From: DATDIC01 sp963777625
GTDB taxonomy: Bacteria > Pseudomonadota > Alphaproteobacteria > Acetobacterales > Acetobacteraceae
Assembly (NCBI GenBank): GCA_963777625.1
Contig: CAVZRO010000017.1
Location: 62,001-126,000 of the forward strand
Reading direction: 5' to 3'
DNA length: 64,000 nucleotides
Each line of letters starts with the position of its first letter. Within the stretch, counting starts at the first letter, position 1. Below, piece by piece: positions 8,841 through 16,145 of the stretch. Below the pieces are notes generated by a model. The model saw nothing but the letters and a program-made list of their open reading frames with translations. It did not search any database and had not been told where the DNA came from. The position numbers and the translations under genes were made by a program.

Positions 8841-8861
8841 GGTCTGATATAATACCAGACC
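8841..8861. promoter_or_regulatory. Imperfect 21-bp inverted repeat, operator candidate
   Basis: GGTCTG and CAGACC flank a nine-base AT-rich centre, and most centre positions are also symmetric. It lies about 90 bp upstream of the oxygenase start at 8751. The AT-rich centre (ATATAATAC) could also hold a -10 box. It shares the TCTGAT half-site with the palindromes at 5656 and 13268 but has different spacing. Confidence 0.4.
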
Positions 8862-8871
8862 GCGCTGAGCC

Positions 8872-8990
8872 ATGACCTATGCTCGTCATTCCCGCGCGAA
8901 AGCGGGAATCTACCCACACCGCCGAACTTCCGCAGGCCCTCGCCTGGATGCCGGGCTTTCGTCGGCATGACGGCCCGAGAGTCTTCGTCC
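8872..8990. repeat. Dispersed intergenic repeat, copy 1
   Basis: It contains TGACCTATGCTCGTCATTCC, a GCGCGAAAGC hairpin, GGGAATC, then CTGGATGCC and GGCATGACGG. The same blocks in the same order recur at about 46300-46470, so this is a mobile-type intergenic repeat. Its outer ends are complementary (CGTCATTCC and its partner GGCATGACGG), allowing a long hairpin. Confidence 0.6.
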
Positions 8991-9378
8991 GCACGGTCTC
9001 CAATGATACCTGATCCACTCCCGGCGATCGGTCGCGACGCAACGGCGACATACGCCATGCTGCCGAGGTCGTTGGGGCGCCGATTGGGGTTGGCGCGCAC
9101 GGCGGACGGATCGCCGCCGCCGGTCGTTTCCGGATGAGCCGAGATCGAGGTGCAACGGAGCGGCCAGTTGCAGCACCTCCACATCCGTCGCGCTGCCGTC
9201 GCGGCAGAGCAGTGACCGCACGACCTGAGAGAGTGACATCTCTATTTTGCAGAGGGGTGACATCTCTATATGGCGCCTATAAATGTCCGCCTCATAACGT
9301 GCGTTATGGTAAGTCGCGCTATCAGTGCCTAGCTGCGCTTCCTCGCTCAGCGGGCGTCACAACTGTGAGGTCTGAGAG

Positions 9379-9864
9379 CTATCGTGTGACGCGGTTACAG
9401 CGGCCGTCTCGAAGCCAACTTCCAGTAAAATCACGGGCATTCGGTTCCGCCCATGTGAATGAGGCATCCTTGTGCATCTGGATCACCGCGCCGCCAGCGA
9501 TATCGTGAAACTGATATCCATCACCCCAGAAGTAATACAGATGCGGCTTTTTTATCGTCATTTTGAATTGGGCGTGACACATGAAGGCGGACCCCGCATC
9601 GCGAGGAGCGCATGTCGCAGGATCGGACGAAAAACCATTTCGCTCAATGCTCATAAAGAACGTCCTTTCCTCCGCTGATAGCGTCGGGACGACCGCGTGG
9701 TCCTGCTTGTCATCGCCATACATTAAAGCGGTGCTAGCATCGACCACGCAAACGTAATCTCCTATGAGAGATGGCTCGGGTGCCGGCAGTTGAGCCGAGG
9801 TGATATTAGCCAGAAACGGGGTCAGCAGAGCTGCGACCGCGAACAGGCACAGGAGACGGATCAT
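9379..9864 (-). CDS. Secreted hypothetical protein
   Basis: A 161-aa protein with a clear signal peptide: MIRLLCLFAVAALLTPFLA, followed by a small-residue stretch, cleaved near SAQ at about residue 24. The mature part has cysteines in pairs (DYVCVVD, ATCAPRD, MCHAQFK, GRCNRV), suggesting disulfides in the periplasm. No family is recognised. The region is visibly richer in A+T than the flanking catabolic genes, consistent with acquired DNA. It lies on the same strand as the nuclease-like and resolvase genes upstream but is separated by 65 bp and may have its own promoter. Confidence 0.7.
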   Translation of the reverse strand: MIRLLCLFAVAALLTPFLANITSAQLPAPEPSLIGDYVCVVDASTALMYGDDKQDHAVVPTLSAEERTFFMSIERNGFSSDPATCAPRDAGSAFMCHAQFKMTIKKPHLYYFWGDGYQFHDIAGGAVIQMHKDASFTWAEPNARDFTGSWLRDGRCNRVTR

Positions 9865-9929
9865 AACCTAGCTTGTCTTGGTTGCAGCGGAGGTGAGTGC
9901 ATCAAGATTGTATCCGTCGTCCGAAAACG

Positions 9930-10532
9930 CTAATGCGGCTCAATGGTGGTCCGACCAAGAGGCATCTTAGTCGTATCAAAGCGCAATAGCGGCAAGCGGT
10001 TTTTGCCGGAATCATACGACACCAGCACGTAAATGATGTCAATTAGCTGCGTCTGAAAACTACGGCTACCAAGCAATTCCTTCAGGCGTTTGGCAGGTAG
10101 CATGTCCTCATCAACATGCACTAGAAGTATATAGCGGTCGTAGGGGCCGCCTTTCACATACTCTGAGCGATCCTTTCCAGCTACCAGAGCCTCGAATTTC
10201 GTCACCAAATCATCATCTGGCCATACTGCAAAAGCTGGCTTGCCGCGTTTCGTCTCTTCGATTGCCTTCTGGTTTACCAGCTCAGTAATCTCAACGCCCC
10301 AGATTTCGCCGGTGCCAGTCGTGACTTCGATGTCCGGCGCGTGATTTTGGCCACCCGGATGCTGTTTGGTGGAAACAATCTTCGGGCCATTATCTCGTTC
10401 AAGTTCCTCCAGGAAGGAACGAGCGATTCCCCATTCTTTAACTGATTTGTCTGGCCAATCAAAGAAGTCTGCATAACCGCGTTGTTTACCTAAACTCTCG
10501 GCCAAAATCCGCGCTACCTCGTCTCGATCCAT
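9930..10532 (-). CDS. Hypothetical protein, possible PD-(D/E)xK nuclease-like fold
   Basis: A 200-aa protein starting at the ATG at 10532, eight bases after the resolvase stop, so it is probably co-transcribed. HAPDIEVTTGTGEIWGVEITEL at residues about 75-96 resembles the PD-(D/E)xK core (Asp, then Glu-x-x on the next strand), but the usual lysine is replaced by threonine. A second half with LLVHVDEDMLPAK and IDIIYVLVSYDSG suggests an alpha/beta fold. No firm family assignment is possible. The location behind a serine resolvase in an AT-richer island suggests accessory, perhaps defence, cargo; this is inference. Confidence 0.6.
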   Translation of the reverse strand: MDRDEVARILAESLGKQRGYADFFDWPDKSVKEWGIARSFLEELERDNGPKIVSTKQHPGGQNHAPDIEVTTGTGEIWGVEITELVNQKAIEETKRGKPAFAVWPDDDLVTKFEALVAGKDRSEYVKGGPYDRYILLVHVDEDMLPAKRLKELLGSRSFQTQLIDIIYVLVSYDSGKNRLPLLRFDTTKMPLGRTTIEPH

Positions 10533-10539
10533 GTTTTTA

Positions 10540-11111
10540 TCAGCCTCCTGCGAGTCTCGAAATCGTCGCCGCGCCCACGTTGTAGCTCTTCGCCAGTTCC
10601 TTGAGTGTCGCGCCTTCGGCCCGCCGCCGCCGTGCTTCCTTCTGCTGCTGTGGCGTGAGCTTCGGCGGACGGCCCATGTGCTGCCCGCGCGCCTTCGCCC
10701 GGCTCCGGCCTCCGCCGTGCGCGTGCGAATAAGGTCGCGTTCCACGTCCGCCAGCCCGCCAAGCACGGCAATCATCAAGCGCCCGGTGCTGGTGGCGGTA
10801 TCGGCCCACGGCTCCGCCAGTGAGCGGAATTGCCCGCCCGCGTCCACGATCTGCTTGACGATGGCGAACAGGTCGAAGGTCGAGCGGGCAAGCCGGTCTA
10901 TCCGCGTCACCGTCACCATGTCGCCGGGGGTGATCGCTTTCAACAGCTTCAACAGTTCGCGCCGGTCGGCCCGCGCGCCCGTCACCTTCTCGCGGAAAAT
11001 CTTGGCGCATCCGTCCGCGCGCAACTGCTCAAGCTGCGCGTCGAGCGTCTGGCCGTAGGTGCTGACGCGGGCATAGCCGAGGCCTCGTTTTTGCGGTTCT
11101 ATTTCGGTCAT
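10540..11111 (-). CDS. Serine resolvase/invertase (Tn3 resolvase family), single-base frameshift
   Basis: The N-terminal catalytic domain is complete. GYARVSTYGQTLDAQLEQL contains the nucleophilic serine, followed by TVTRIDRLARSTFDL and GRLMIAVLGGLADVERDLIRTRTAEG. A one-base deletion at about 10707-10712 shifts the frame. The other frame supplies the expected C-terminus: a GRPPKLT linker and a helix-turn-helix (ATLKELAKSYNVGAATISRL), ending at 10540. Total length would be about 190 aa, normal for the family. An inverted repeat TTACG-5-CGTAA (11115-11129) lies just upstream of the start. It marks the surrounding segment as transposon- or plasmid-derived. Confidence 0.85.
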
Positions 11112-11183
11112 ATCTTACGGATAGCGTAACCTATTGACCGGGCAGGGGAAAGCAAACTCTCCGAAAGTCTTGATTTCTGAGAA

Positions 11184-12005
11184 CTATGGGCTTGGCTTTT
11201 TGTTATACCGCTCGAACATGGCGGCGGAGATTTCCGGGCTGCTCGGCCACTGGCCGCGTCGTTGACCGGCATGGGTCTGATAGATGTTCAACCGATCGGG
11301 GTCGGGTTGCACCACGTTGCCCGCTTGCAGGAACAGCAATCCCACTTTGTCAGTCGGCATCCGGGCAACAAAGGCGTCGGCGTCGTCAAGAACCTGCCGC
11401 AAGCGCGTCATGGTCGCGGCAGGGTCAACCGGCGGATCACTCGCCAAGCGCCGAAAATCTGCCTCAGTGTAGCGGCCAAGGCGACGAACCTCGTTGATAA
11501 GCCCCTCCGGCGTGAAGCCGAGCGACTTGCCGACCGCAGCCCACACCACGGCCCCAAGCGGCACGATGCGGTCATGGATCGTCAGCAAGTCCACCACGTC
11601 GCGCGGCTCCCGCCGTCCGGCAGCGGCCATCACCTTGTTGGTAGCGAGGTCAACCGGATGCAGCACATAGCCGAATGTGTCATCCTGCATCGTCGGAAAA
11701 AACCGATAGTCGGCGTCAACCGCCCATTCGAGCCTCGTCGTCTCGCCACCCTTCCCGGCAACCACGGCATACATGGTAGGTTCGCGGCGCAGCCATTGCA
11801 GGTCATAGCCATCGGCCTGCAACACGTCGCTGTCCTCCGTCGCCGCGCGCGCCACCCGTTCCTCGCGATCGTGAAAAACGTCGATGTCGCCGGAATAGCG
11901 CGGCGCGTTCACGTTGAGCGGCGTGCTGCCCGCGACATAGCTTTCCGGATCGCGATGCGCGGCGAGCAACCGCAGAATGTCCGACTGAATCTTAGCGAGG
12001 GGCAC
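11184..12005 (-). CDS. Nucleotidyltransferase-fold protein (AbiEii/MNT-like)
   Basis: A 273-aa protein starting at a GTG at 12005 that overlaps the preceding small gene by 14 bases. YVAGSTPLN followed by YSGDIDVFHD is the Pol-beta nucleotidyltransferase signature (GS ... D-x-D). HPVDLATNKVMAAAGRREPRDVVDLLTI is typical of the AbiEii/AbiGii-toxin and related NTase families. Longer frames upstream are out of phase shadows of the small gene. The overlap implies translational coupling and suggests a toxin-antitoxin-like or phage-defence pair, although the 72-aa partner is not a recognised AbiEi. Confidence 0.75.
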   Translation of the reverse strand: MPLAKIQSDILRLLAAHRDPESYVAGSTPLNVNAPRYSGDIDVFHDREERVARAATEDSDVLQADGYDLQWLRREPTMYAVVAGKGGETTRLEWAVDADYRFFPTMQDDTFGYVLHPVDLATNKVMAAAGRREPRDVVDLLTIHDRIVPLGAVVWAAVGKSLGFTPEGLINEVRRLGRYTEADFRRLASDPPVDPAATMTRLRQVLDDADAFVARMPTDKVGLLFLQAGNVVQPDPDRLNIYQTHAGQRRGQWPSSPEISAAMFERYNKKPSP

Positions 12006-12210
12006 GGCGACACGCTTGCTCGATCTGCTCCGCCAACCGCCGCGCCCGCAAGTCGCCTTCGACCCGCAGGGTGTGGGTGATCGCCAGCGCATCCGCAGGC
12101 GTCGGGTCACGCACGGGATGGCTGCTCCAAAGAGCGCTTGCCCCGAAGTCAGTAAAAGCTCGCCGATAGAGCGTGGCGAAATCATCCGTCTTTTCTGGCT
12201 CTCTGCTCAT
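11992..12210 (-). CDS. Small protein of unknown function, coupled to a nucleotidyltransferase
   Basis: A 72-aa charged protein (MSREPEKTDDFATLYRRAF, then WSSHPVRDPTPADALAITHTLRVEGDLRARRLAEQIEQA). Its stop lies inside the next gene, 14 bases past that gene's GTG start, a spacing common in toxin-antitoxin operons. The sequence looks alpha-helical, with no HTH motif that I can name. It could be the antitoxin or a regulatory partner of the nucleotidyltransferase. It sits in the island between the resolvase and the truncated isochorismatase gene. Confidence 0.65.
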   Translation of the reverse strand: MSREPEKTDDFATLYRRAFTDFGASALWSSHPVRDPTPADALAITHTLRVEGDLRARRLAEQIEQACRRAPR

Positions 12211-12405
12211 AGTAACCAGCTTACCACAGTATCAATGAAAGTGGAACAAACGGCTTTTGAGGGGCGAAAACGTGTCTCGCCACTCGTTGCATAATTTTTG
12301 GATTTGTGCACCTGCCGGCCGGTTCGGGTGGGATTGCTCTGGAATGGGGCACCCTGATCCCTTGTGGCATGATAGCATCTCTCGACCACCCCGGAGCCCG
12401 CCGCC

Positions 12406-12672
12406 ATGGGCACGACCAGTCGGATTGCATCGATTGAGGCAAAGCCTTCCCCCATCACCATTGACCTTTCGAAGACGGCAGTGCTGGTGATCGACATGCA
12501 AAACGACTTCGGCGCGACTGGGGGCATGTTCGACCTGCCGGCTTCGACCTTGCGCCGATCCAAAAGGCCGTGGCTCCAACGGTGGACTTATCGCCGGGGC
12601 ACGGGTGGCGGGTATCCCAATTGTCTATGTCAACGAAGCTCTGCGCTCCGATCTGTCAGACATTGCCAGGGT
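12406..12672 (+). pseudogene. Isochorismatase-family cysteine hydrolase remnant (5' part, two frameshifts)
   Basis: Starting at the ATG at 12406, the first frame gives SKTAVLVIDMQNDFGATGGMFDLP, the N-terminal catalytic-aspartate strand of isochorismatase-like amidohydrolases. Similarity then moves to a second frame (GFDLAPIQKAVAPTVDL, from about 12540) and a third (AGARVAGIPIVYVNEALRSDLSDI, from about 12590). After about 12672 similarity ends where the convergent SnoaL-like gene ends (12701). The catalytic lysine and cysteine regions are absent, so this is a real 3' truncation and not just an indel. It marks the right-hand edge of the island. Confidence 0.7.
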
Positions 12673-12700
12673 CGACGGTCACCCTTATGGCGGTCGGGCC

Positions 12701-13081
12701 TCAGGCCATCCGCTCGACCCATTGCACGCGCGACGGCCCTGGCTCGAACGGATCGCCGAAATACTGGGTCTCGCGAGCCACTTTCCCGTCGAGGAACTCC
12801 ATGATGCTCACGGTGTAAGACGGCTGCCCGTCATAGGTCAGGACATATTCAGTGACCCATAGCTCGCCCGCGCCGATTATCCGCCGCACCGTGAAGCGCT
12901 TCCGGTTCGGCTGCGCGGTGCGCGACGACTGAATGTTCCGCCGCCCGCGGACGCGCTCGCCCGATTGCGGATATTCGAGCACCGCGTCGTCTCGGTAAAT
13001 CTGGTGCTCCGCCTCGAAATCGTTCGCATCAGAGGCAGCCCAGTGGCGATCCAGAGCCGCTCGAATCTCTCGGTCTTCCAT
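12701..13081 (-). CDS. SnoaL-like/NTF2-fold protein
   Basis: A 126-aa protein with the cone-shaped alpha+beta fold family pattern: REIRAALDRHWAASDANDFEAEHQIYRDDAVLEYPQSGERVRGR at the N-terminus, then strands ending VSIMEFLDGKVARETQYFGDPFEP. Such proteins act as small isomerases, hydratases or limonene-epoxide-hydrolase-like enzymes, or merely bind ligands. The start is MEDRE at 13081; six extra residues are possible from 13099. Its 3' end meets the isochorismatase remnant, and its 5' end faces the 13268 palindrome and the divergent binding-protein gene. Confidence 0.8.
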   Translation of the reverse strand: MEDREIRAALDRHWAASDANDFEAEHQIYRDDAVLEYPQSGERVRGRRNIQSSRTAQPNRKRFTVRRIIGAGELWVTEYVLTYDGQPSYTVSIMEFLDGKVARETQYFGDPFEPGPSRVQWVERMA

Positions 13082-13267
13082 ATCAAACCTCCTGACCACC
13101 GCCGTCGATGGCGCGCCGTCGCACTACTCTACGCGGATACCCGAATGTCCGCATCGGGGAAGCCGCGCCATATCCGCGAGCCGCGACCCTGGGCGCGGCG
13201 GGGGTCTGGCGGCCGAGACGCTACCGATGCACGCCCGACGTTGACGCCGCGGCGAACAAGCCTCATG

Positions 13268-13289
13268 CTGATATCTGATCAGATATCAG
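13268..13289. promoter_or_regulatory. Perfect 22-bp palindrome, operator candidate
   Basis: Each arm is CTGATATCTGA and the two arms meet without a spacer, giving exact two-fold symmetry over 22 bp. It lies 25 bp before the ATG at 13315 and about 190 bp from the divergent SnoaL-like gene. Its central 12 bases are identical to the palindrome at 5656-5667, so one regulator probably controls both loci. The nearby GntR/FCD protein encoded at 15350 is the best candidate. Confidence 0.65.
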
Positions 13290-13314
13290 TTCAAAAAACC
13301 CGCGGCACCCGCTG

Positions 13315-14217
13315 ATGATCAGCCTGCGTCTCTGCGAAAACATGCGCGCTTTCGGCTACGCGCCGTTCTACTACGCCCTGTCGAAGGGATATTTCGAGCG
13401 GGCCGGGCTCGATGTCACGCTGATTACGTCGCCGGACGCAAGCCAGACCGGCAGGATGCTGCTGGACGGCAAGGCCGACATATCCTGGGGCGGCCCAATG
13501 CGCGTGATGCTGCATCGCGAAGCGGATCCTGACTGCCCGCTCGTCTGCTTCACGCAGATCGTTGCACGCGATCCCTTCGTGCTGCTGGGCCGCACGCCTC
13601 GGCCGCAGTTCCGCTTTTCCGACCTGCAGGACCTGCGCGTCGCCGTCGCCACCGAAGTCCCGACGCCGTGGCTGACGTTCCAGGACGACCTCGCTCGTGC
13701 CGGCTGCGACCCATCGAAGCTGCGGCGCGTGCCGACGGCAACCATGGCGCAGGGTGCCGCGGCGCTGCTGGCAGGCACCGCTGACGTGGCGCAGGTCTTC
13801 GAGCCGTTCGTCGATGAACTGTGCGCCGCAGGCTGCCATGTCTGGCATCGCTTTTCGACGCGCGGCGATATCGCCTACACGACCTTCTACGCCCGGCGCG
13901 AAATCGTCACGGGCCGCCGCGAGATGTGCCGTCGCCTGGTGCGCGGCATGGCGGCAGCGCAAGCCGGCTTTCACATCGCCCCGGCCGAGGACGCCGCCGC
14001 CGCAATCGCCGGCTTCTTCCCGGATTGGCCGGCGCCGAAGCTGGCACGCATGCTGGCAGGTTATCGCCAGGCCGGCCTGTGGGCAGCGACGCCGGAGCTG
14101 CCCTTGTCCGCCTTCCTGCGACTGAAGGCGGCACTCGTGTCGGGCGGACTGATCACCCACGATTTTCCATTCGATCTGATCGTCGATTCCGGCCTGAGCC
14201 GGAACGAGCCCGTGTGA
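13315..14217 (+). CDS. NMT1/THI5-like (SsuA-type) binding protein without a signal peptide
   Basis: A 300-aa protein of the NMT1/THI5/SsuA binding-protein superfamily. It has YAPFYYALSKGYFERAGLDVTLI at the N-terminus, then GKADISWGGPMRVM and AALLAGTADVAQVFEPF. It begins directly in the mature fold (MISLRLCENMRAFGYAP) with no hydrophobic leader, and no upstream in-frame start adds one. It may be cytoplasmic, or annotated-start error may hide a leader. The cysteine-rich motif of the THI5 pyrimidine synthase is absent. The oxygenase gene follows 21 bp later on the same strand. No permease or ATPase gene accompanies it. Confidence 0.78.
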   Translation: MISLRLCENMRAFGYAPFYYALSKGYFERAGLDVTLITSPDASQTGRMLLDGKADISWGGPMRVMLHREADPDCPLVCFTQIVARDPFVLLGRTPRPQFRFSDLQDLRVAVATEVPTPWLTFQDDLARAGCDPSKLRRVPTATMAQGAAALLAGTADVAQVFEPFVDELCAAGCHVWHRFSTRGDIAYTTFYARREIVTGRREMCRRLVRGMAAAQAGFHIAPAEDAAAAIAGFFPDWPAPKLARMLAGYRQAGLWAATPELPLSAFLRLKAALVSGGLITHDFPFDLIVDSGLSRNEPV

Positions 14218-14238
14218 ATCCACCACAGGAGTGCCGCC

Positions 14239-15220
14239 ATGGATCGCGTGCCAAGCATCGATCTGACCCCATTCCGGCGAGGCACCGATCGCCAGCCGGT
14301 GGTCGACGCTGTGCGCACGGCCTGCGAACAGATCGGTTTCCTGGTGATTTCCGGCCACGGCATCGAGCCGGCATTGCTGGTCGAGGCGTTTGCGCAGTCG
14401 CGCGCCTTCTTCGACCAGCCATTGGCGGACAAGCGCCGCGCCGCGCCGCCGATCGCCCGCCGCCAGCGTGGCTATCACGAAATCGCCAGTCGCAACCTGG
14501 GCAAAACCATGGGCGCCGACGTGCCGCCCGATCTGCGCGAGAGTTTCTTCTTTGGCCCCATCGACGATCACCGCGCGCATTACGCCGACATGGCCGAGGC
14601 CGCGGAGAGCTATGCGCCCAACGTCCTGCCCGAGGCGCCTCCCCACTTTACGCCGACGATGATCGCACTGTACCGCAGCTTCGAGCGCCTGTCGCAGGAT
14701 CTGCTGCGCGCCTTCGCCTGCGCGCTCGAGCTGCCGGAGCTGTGGTTCGCCGACAAGATCGACCGTCATTTCAGCATCATGTCGACGCACCACTATCCGC
14801 CGCTGACCGAGCAGCCGCGACCCGGCCAGTTGCGTACCGGAGCGCATACGGATTTCGGCGCGATGACCATCCTGGCGATGACCGATGCCGCCGGCGGGCT
14901 CGAAGTGCTGATGCCGGATGGAAGCTGGTCCAGCGTGGTTGCCAAACCGCAGCAGCTCGTCGTCAATCTGGGCGACATGATGGCGCGTTGGACCAACGGG
15001 CACTGGGCCTCCACGGTGCATCGTGTGGTCAACCCCCCGGTGATCAACCTGGCCGAGAGTTCGGCGGCAATCGATCGGCTACTTCATGCACCCGAACGAC
15101 GACGCTCCGATCGCCTGCATCGCTACCTGCCGGGCGGAAGATAACCCGCCTTTGTTCCCCGAAACGACGGCCGGTCGCCATATCCGCATGAAGATCGCGC
15201 AGAGCCACAAGGCCACGTGA
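14239..15220 (+). CDS. Isopenicillin N synthase-like 2-oxoglutarate/Fe(II)-dependent oxygenase (single-base frameshift)
   Basis: This is a second IPNS-like oxygenase and a paralogue of the one at 7744. VPSIDLTPF opens the DIOX_N domain, GHGIEPA follows, and the iron ligands are in TGAHTDFGAM and STVHRVVNPP. An extra T at about 15059 shifts the frame. The alternative frame gives RRQSIGYFMHPNDDAPIACI, then AGRHIRMKIAQSHKAT and a stop at 15220, which matches the family's ending. The gene sits 21 bp behind the NMT1/THI5-like gene, so both should be controlled from the 13268 palindrome. A hairpin at 15243-15298 follows. Confidence 0.82.
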
Positions 15221-15242
15221 CCGCGGTCCCGGCGGGGTGCTA

Positions 15243-15298
15243 GAGCAGATCGCGCCTGACTGGAATCAACCCGATTCCAGGAACGCGCGAATCTGCTC
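15243..15298. repeat. Long imperfect inverted repeat; hairpin or terminator candidate
   Basis: The outer arms GAGCAGAT and ATCTGCTC are perfectly complementary. A CGCGC block follows, then an inner perfect stem CTGGAATC/GATTCCAG around an AACCC loop. It lies 23 bp after the oxygenase stop and 52 bp before the GntR start. No T-tract follows, so it may be an intergenic repeat or Rho-assisted terminator, not a classic intrinsic one. Confidence 0.6.
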
Positions 15299-15349
15299 GC
15301 AAACAGACAGCCAGACCCGCGGATCCGGCGCCGGCCGGAGCAGCAGTCG

Positions 15350-16120
15350 ATGCAGGGATTCAATTTGACGAAGTCGGCGACGACCGAGCAGACGAAGGAA
15401 CCGGCGCCGGCCTTTTCCAAGGCAGGTTTTGCTTACGATACATTACGCCGAAAGATCCTGCAGGGCGTCTACAAGCCCGGCGACCGGCTCCGCCTGGCGC
15501 AATTGGCGCGCGAGCTCAATCTGAGCGAGATGCCCGTGCGCGAGGCATTGCGTCTGCTGCAGAAGGACGGCTTGGTGGCGATGCATCTGCATCGCGGCGC
15601 CGAGGTCGCGACCCTGTCCTATCAGCGCGGCCAGGATGTTACCGAGGCGCGCATGACGCTGGAGAAGGCGGCCGCGCTCGCCGCGCTGCCGCTGCATGAT
15701 GCGGCCTCGTTGGCGGAGTTGGCGCGGCTGCTCGACGGGATGGAACGCGCCGCCAGCCGGCCCGTGCGGTTCGCGCTGAAGAACCGCGCCTTCTGGACCG
15801 CCCTGCTGGCGCCCTGTCCCAACCGCTTTATGCATGACCTGATCCAGGAATTGTGGGACCAGGTCTGGCAGGCCTCATCGACCTCGGTCTTTGCCGTGAT
15901 GCCGCATCGCGTGCAGGAAACCGCGGCCGAGAACCGGGCCATCCTGTCGCTCATGATGGATGGCGACGCCACCCGACTGCGCAGCGCCATGGACAGCCGC
16001 ATGCGCAAGACCATCGCCGCGTGGCGGGAGGCGGTCCGCCAGGCGGCAATGATGTCGTCGGCGACACAGCGCAAGCCCGCGGCGCCACGCTCGGCGATGT
16101 CACGGCAGCCGGCGGGCTGA
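15350..16120 (+). CDS. GntR-family transcriptional regulator (FCD/FadR-type)
   Basis: A 256-aa regulator. The winged helix-turn-helix is at about residues 28-95 (YDTLRRKILQGVYKPGDRLRLAQLARELNLSEMPVREALRLLQKDGLV). It is followed by an all-helical effector domain ending in IAAWREAVRQAA. FCD regulators usually bind carboxylate effectors and palindromic operators. Its position beside the two oxygenase/transport clusters makes it the natural regulator for the 5656 and 13268 palindromes. The start codon at 15350 follows a GC-rich leader without a strong Shine-Dalgarno. It is convergent with the deacetylase gene, 25 bp apart. Confidence 0.88.
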   Translation: MQGFNLTKSATTEQTKEPAPAFSKAGFAYDTLRRKILQGVYKPGDRLRLAQLARELNLSEMPVREALRLLQKDGLVAMHLHRGAEVATLSYQRGQDVTEARMTLEKAAALAALPLHDAASLAELARLLDGMERAASRPVRFALKNRAFWTALLAPCPNRFMHDLIQELWDQVWQASSTSVFAVMPHRVQETAAENRAILSLMMDGDATRLRSAMDSRMRKTIAAWREAVRQAAMMSSATQRKPAAPRSAMSRQPAG

Positions 16121-16145
16121 ATTCTGTCGTAACTGAGCGACACAC

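Larger units (their letters stand above)
8752..9378. other. Intergenic stretch without a credible gene; edge of accessory island
   Basis: It holds the operator candidate at 8841-8861, a dispersed repeat at about 8872-8990, and two direct copies of GTGACATCTCTAT (9233-9245 and 9257-9269). Reading frames here have shifting, arginine-rich translations and no recognisable domain. The direct repeats resemble the multiple terminal repeats at the ends of some insertion sequences, so this may be an IS remnant marking the island border. Confidence 0.5.

Noticed and set aside
8522..9184. 220-codon minus-strand frame across the repeat upstream of the oxygenase
   Set aside because: It mixes the repeat sequence with a shadow of the oxygenase; no domain and no ribosome binding site.
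13315..14217. Thiamine pyrimidine synthase (THI5) enzyme
   Set aside because: The cysteine-rich motif expected for the enzyme is missing, so only superfamily membership is claimed.
13291..15021. 576-codon minus-strand frame
   Set aside because: It is antisense to the binding protein and oxygenase genes, whose plus-strand motifs are unmistakable.
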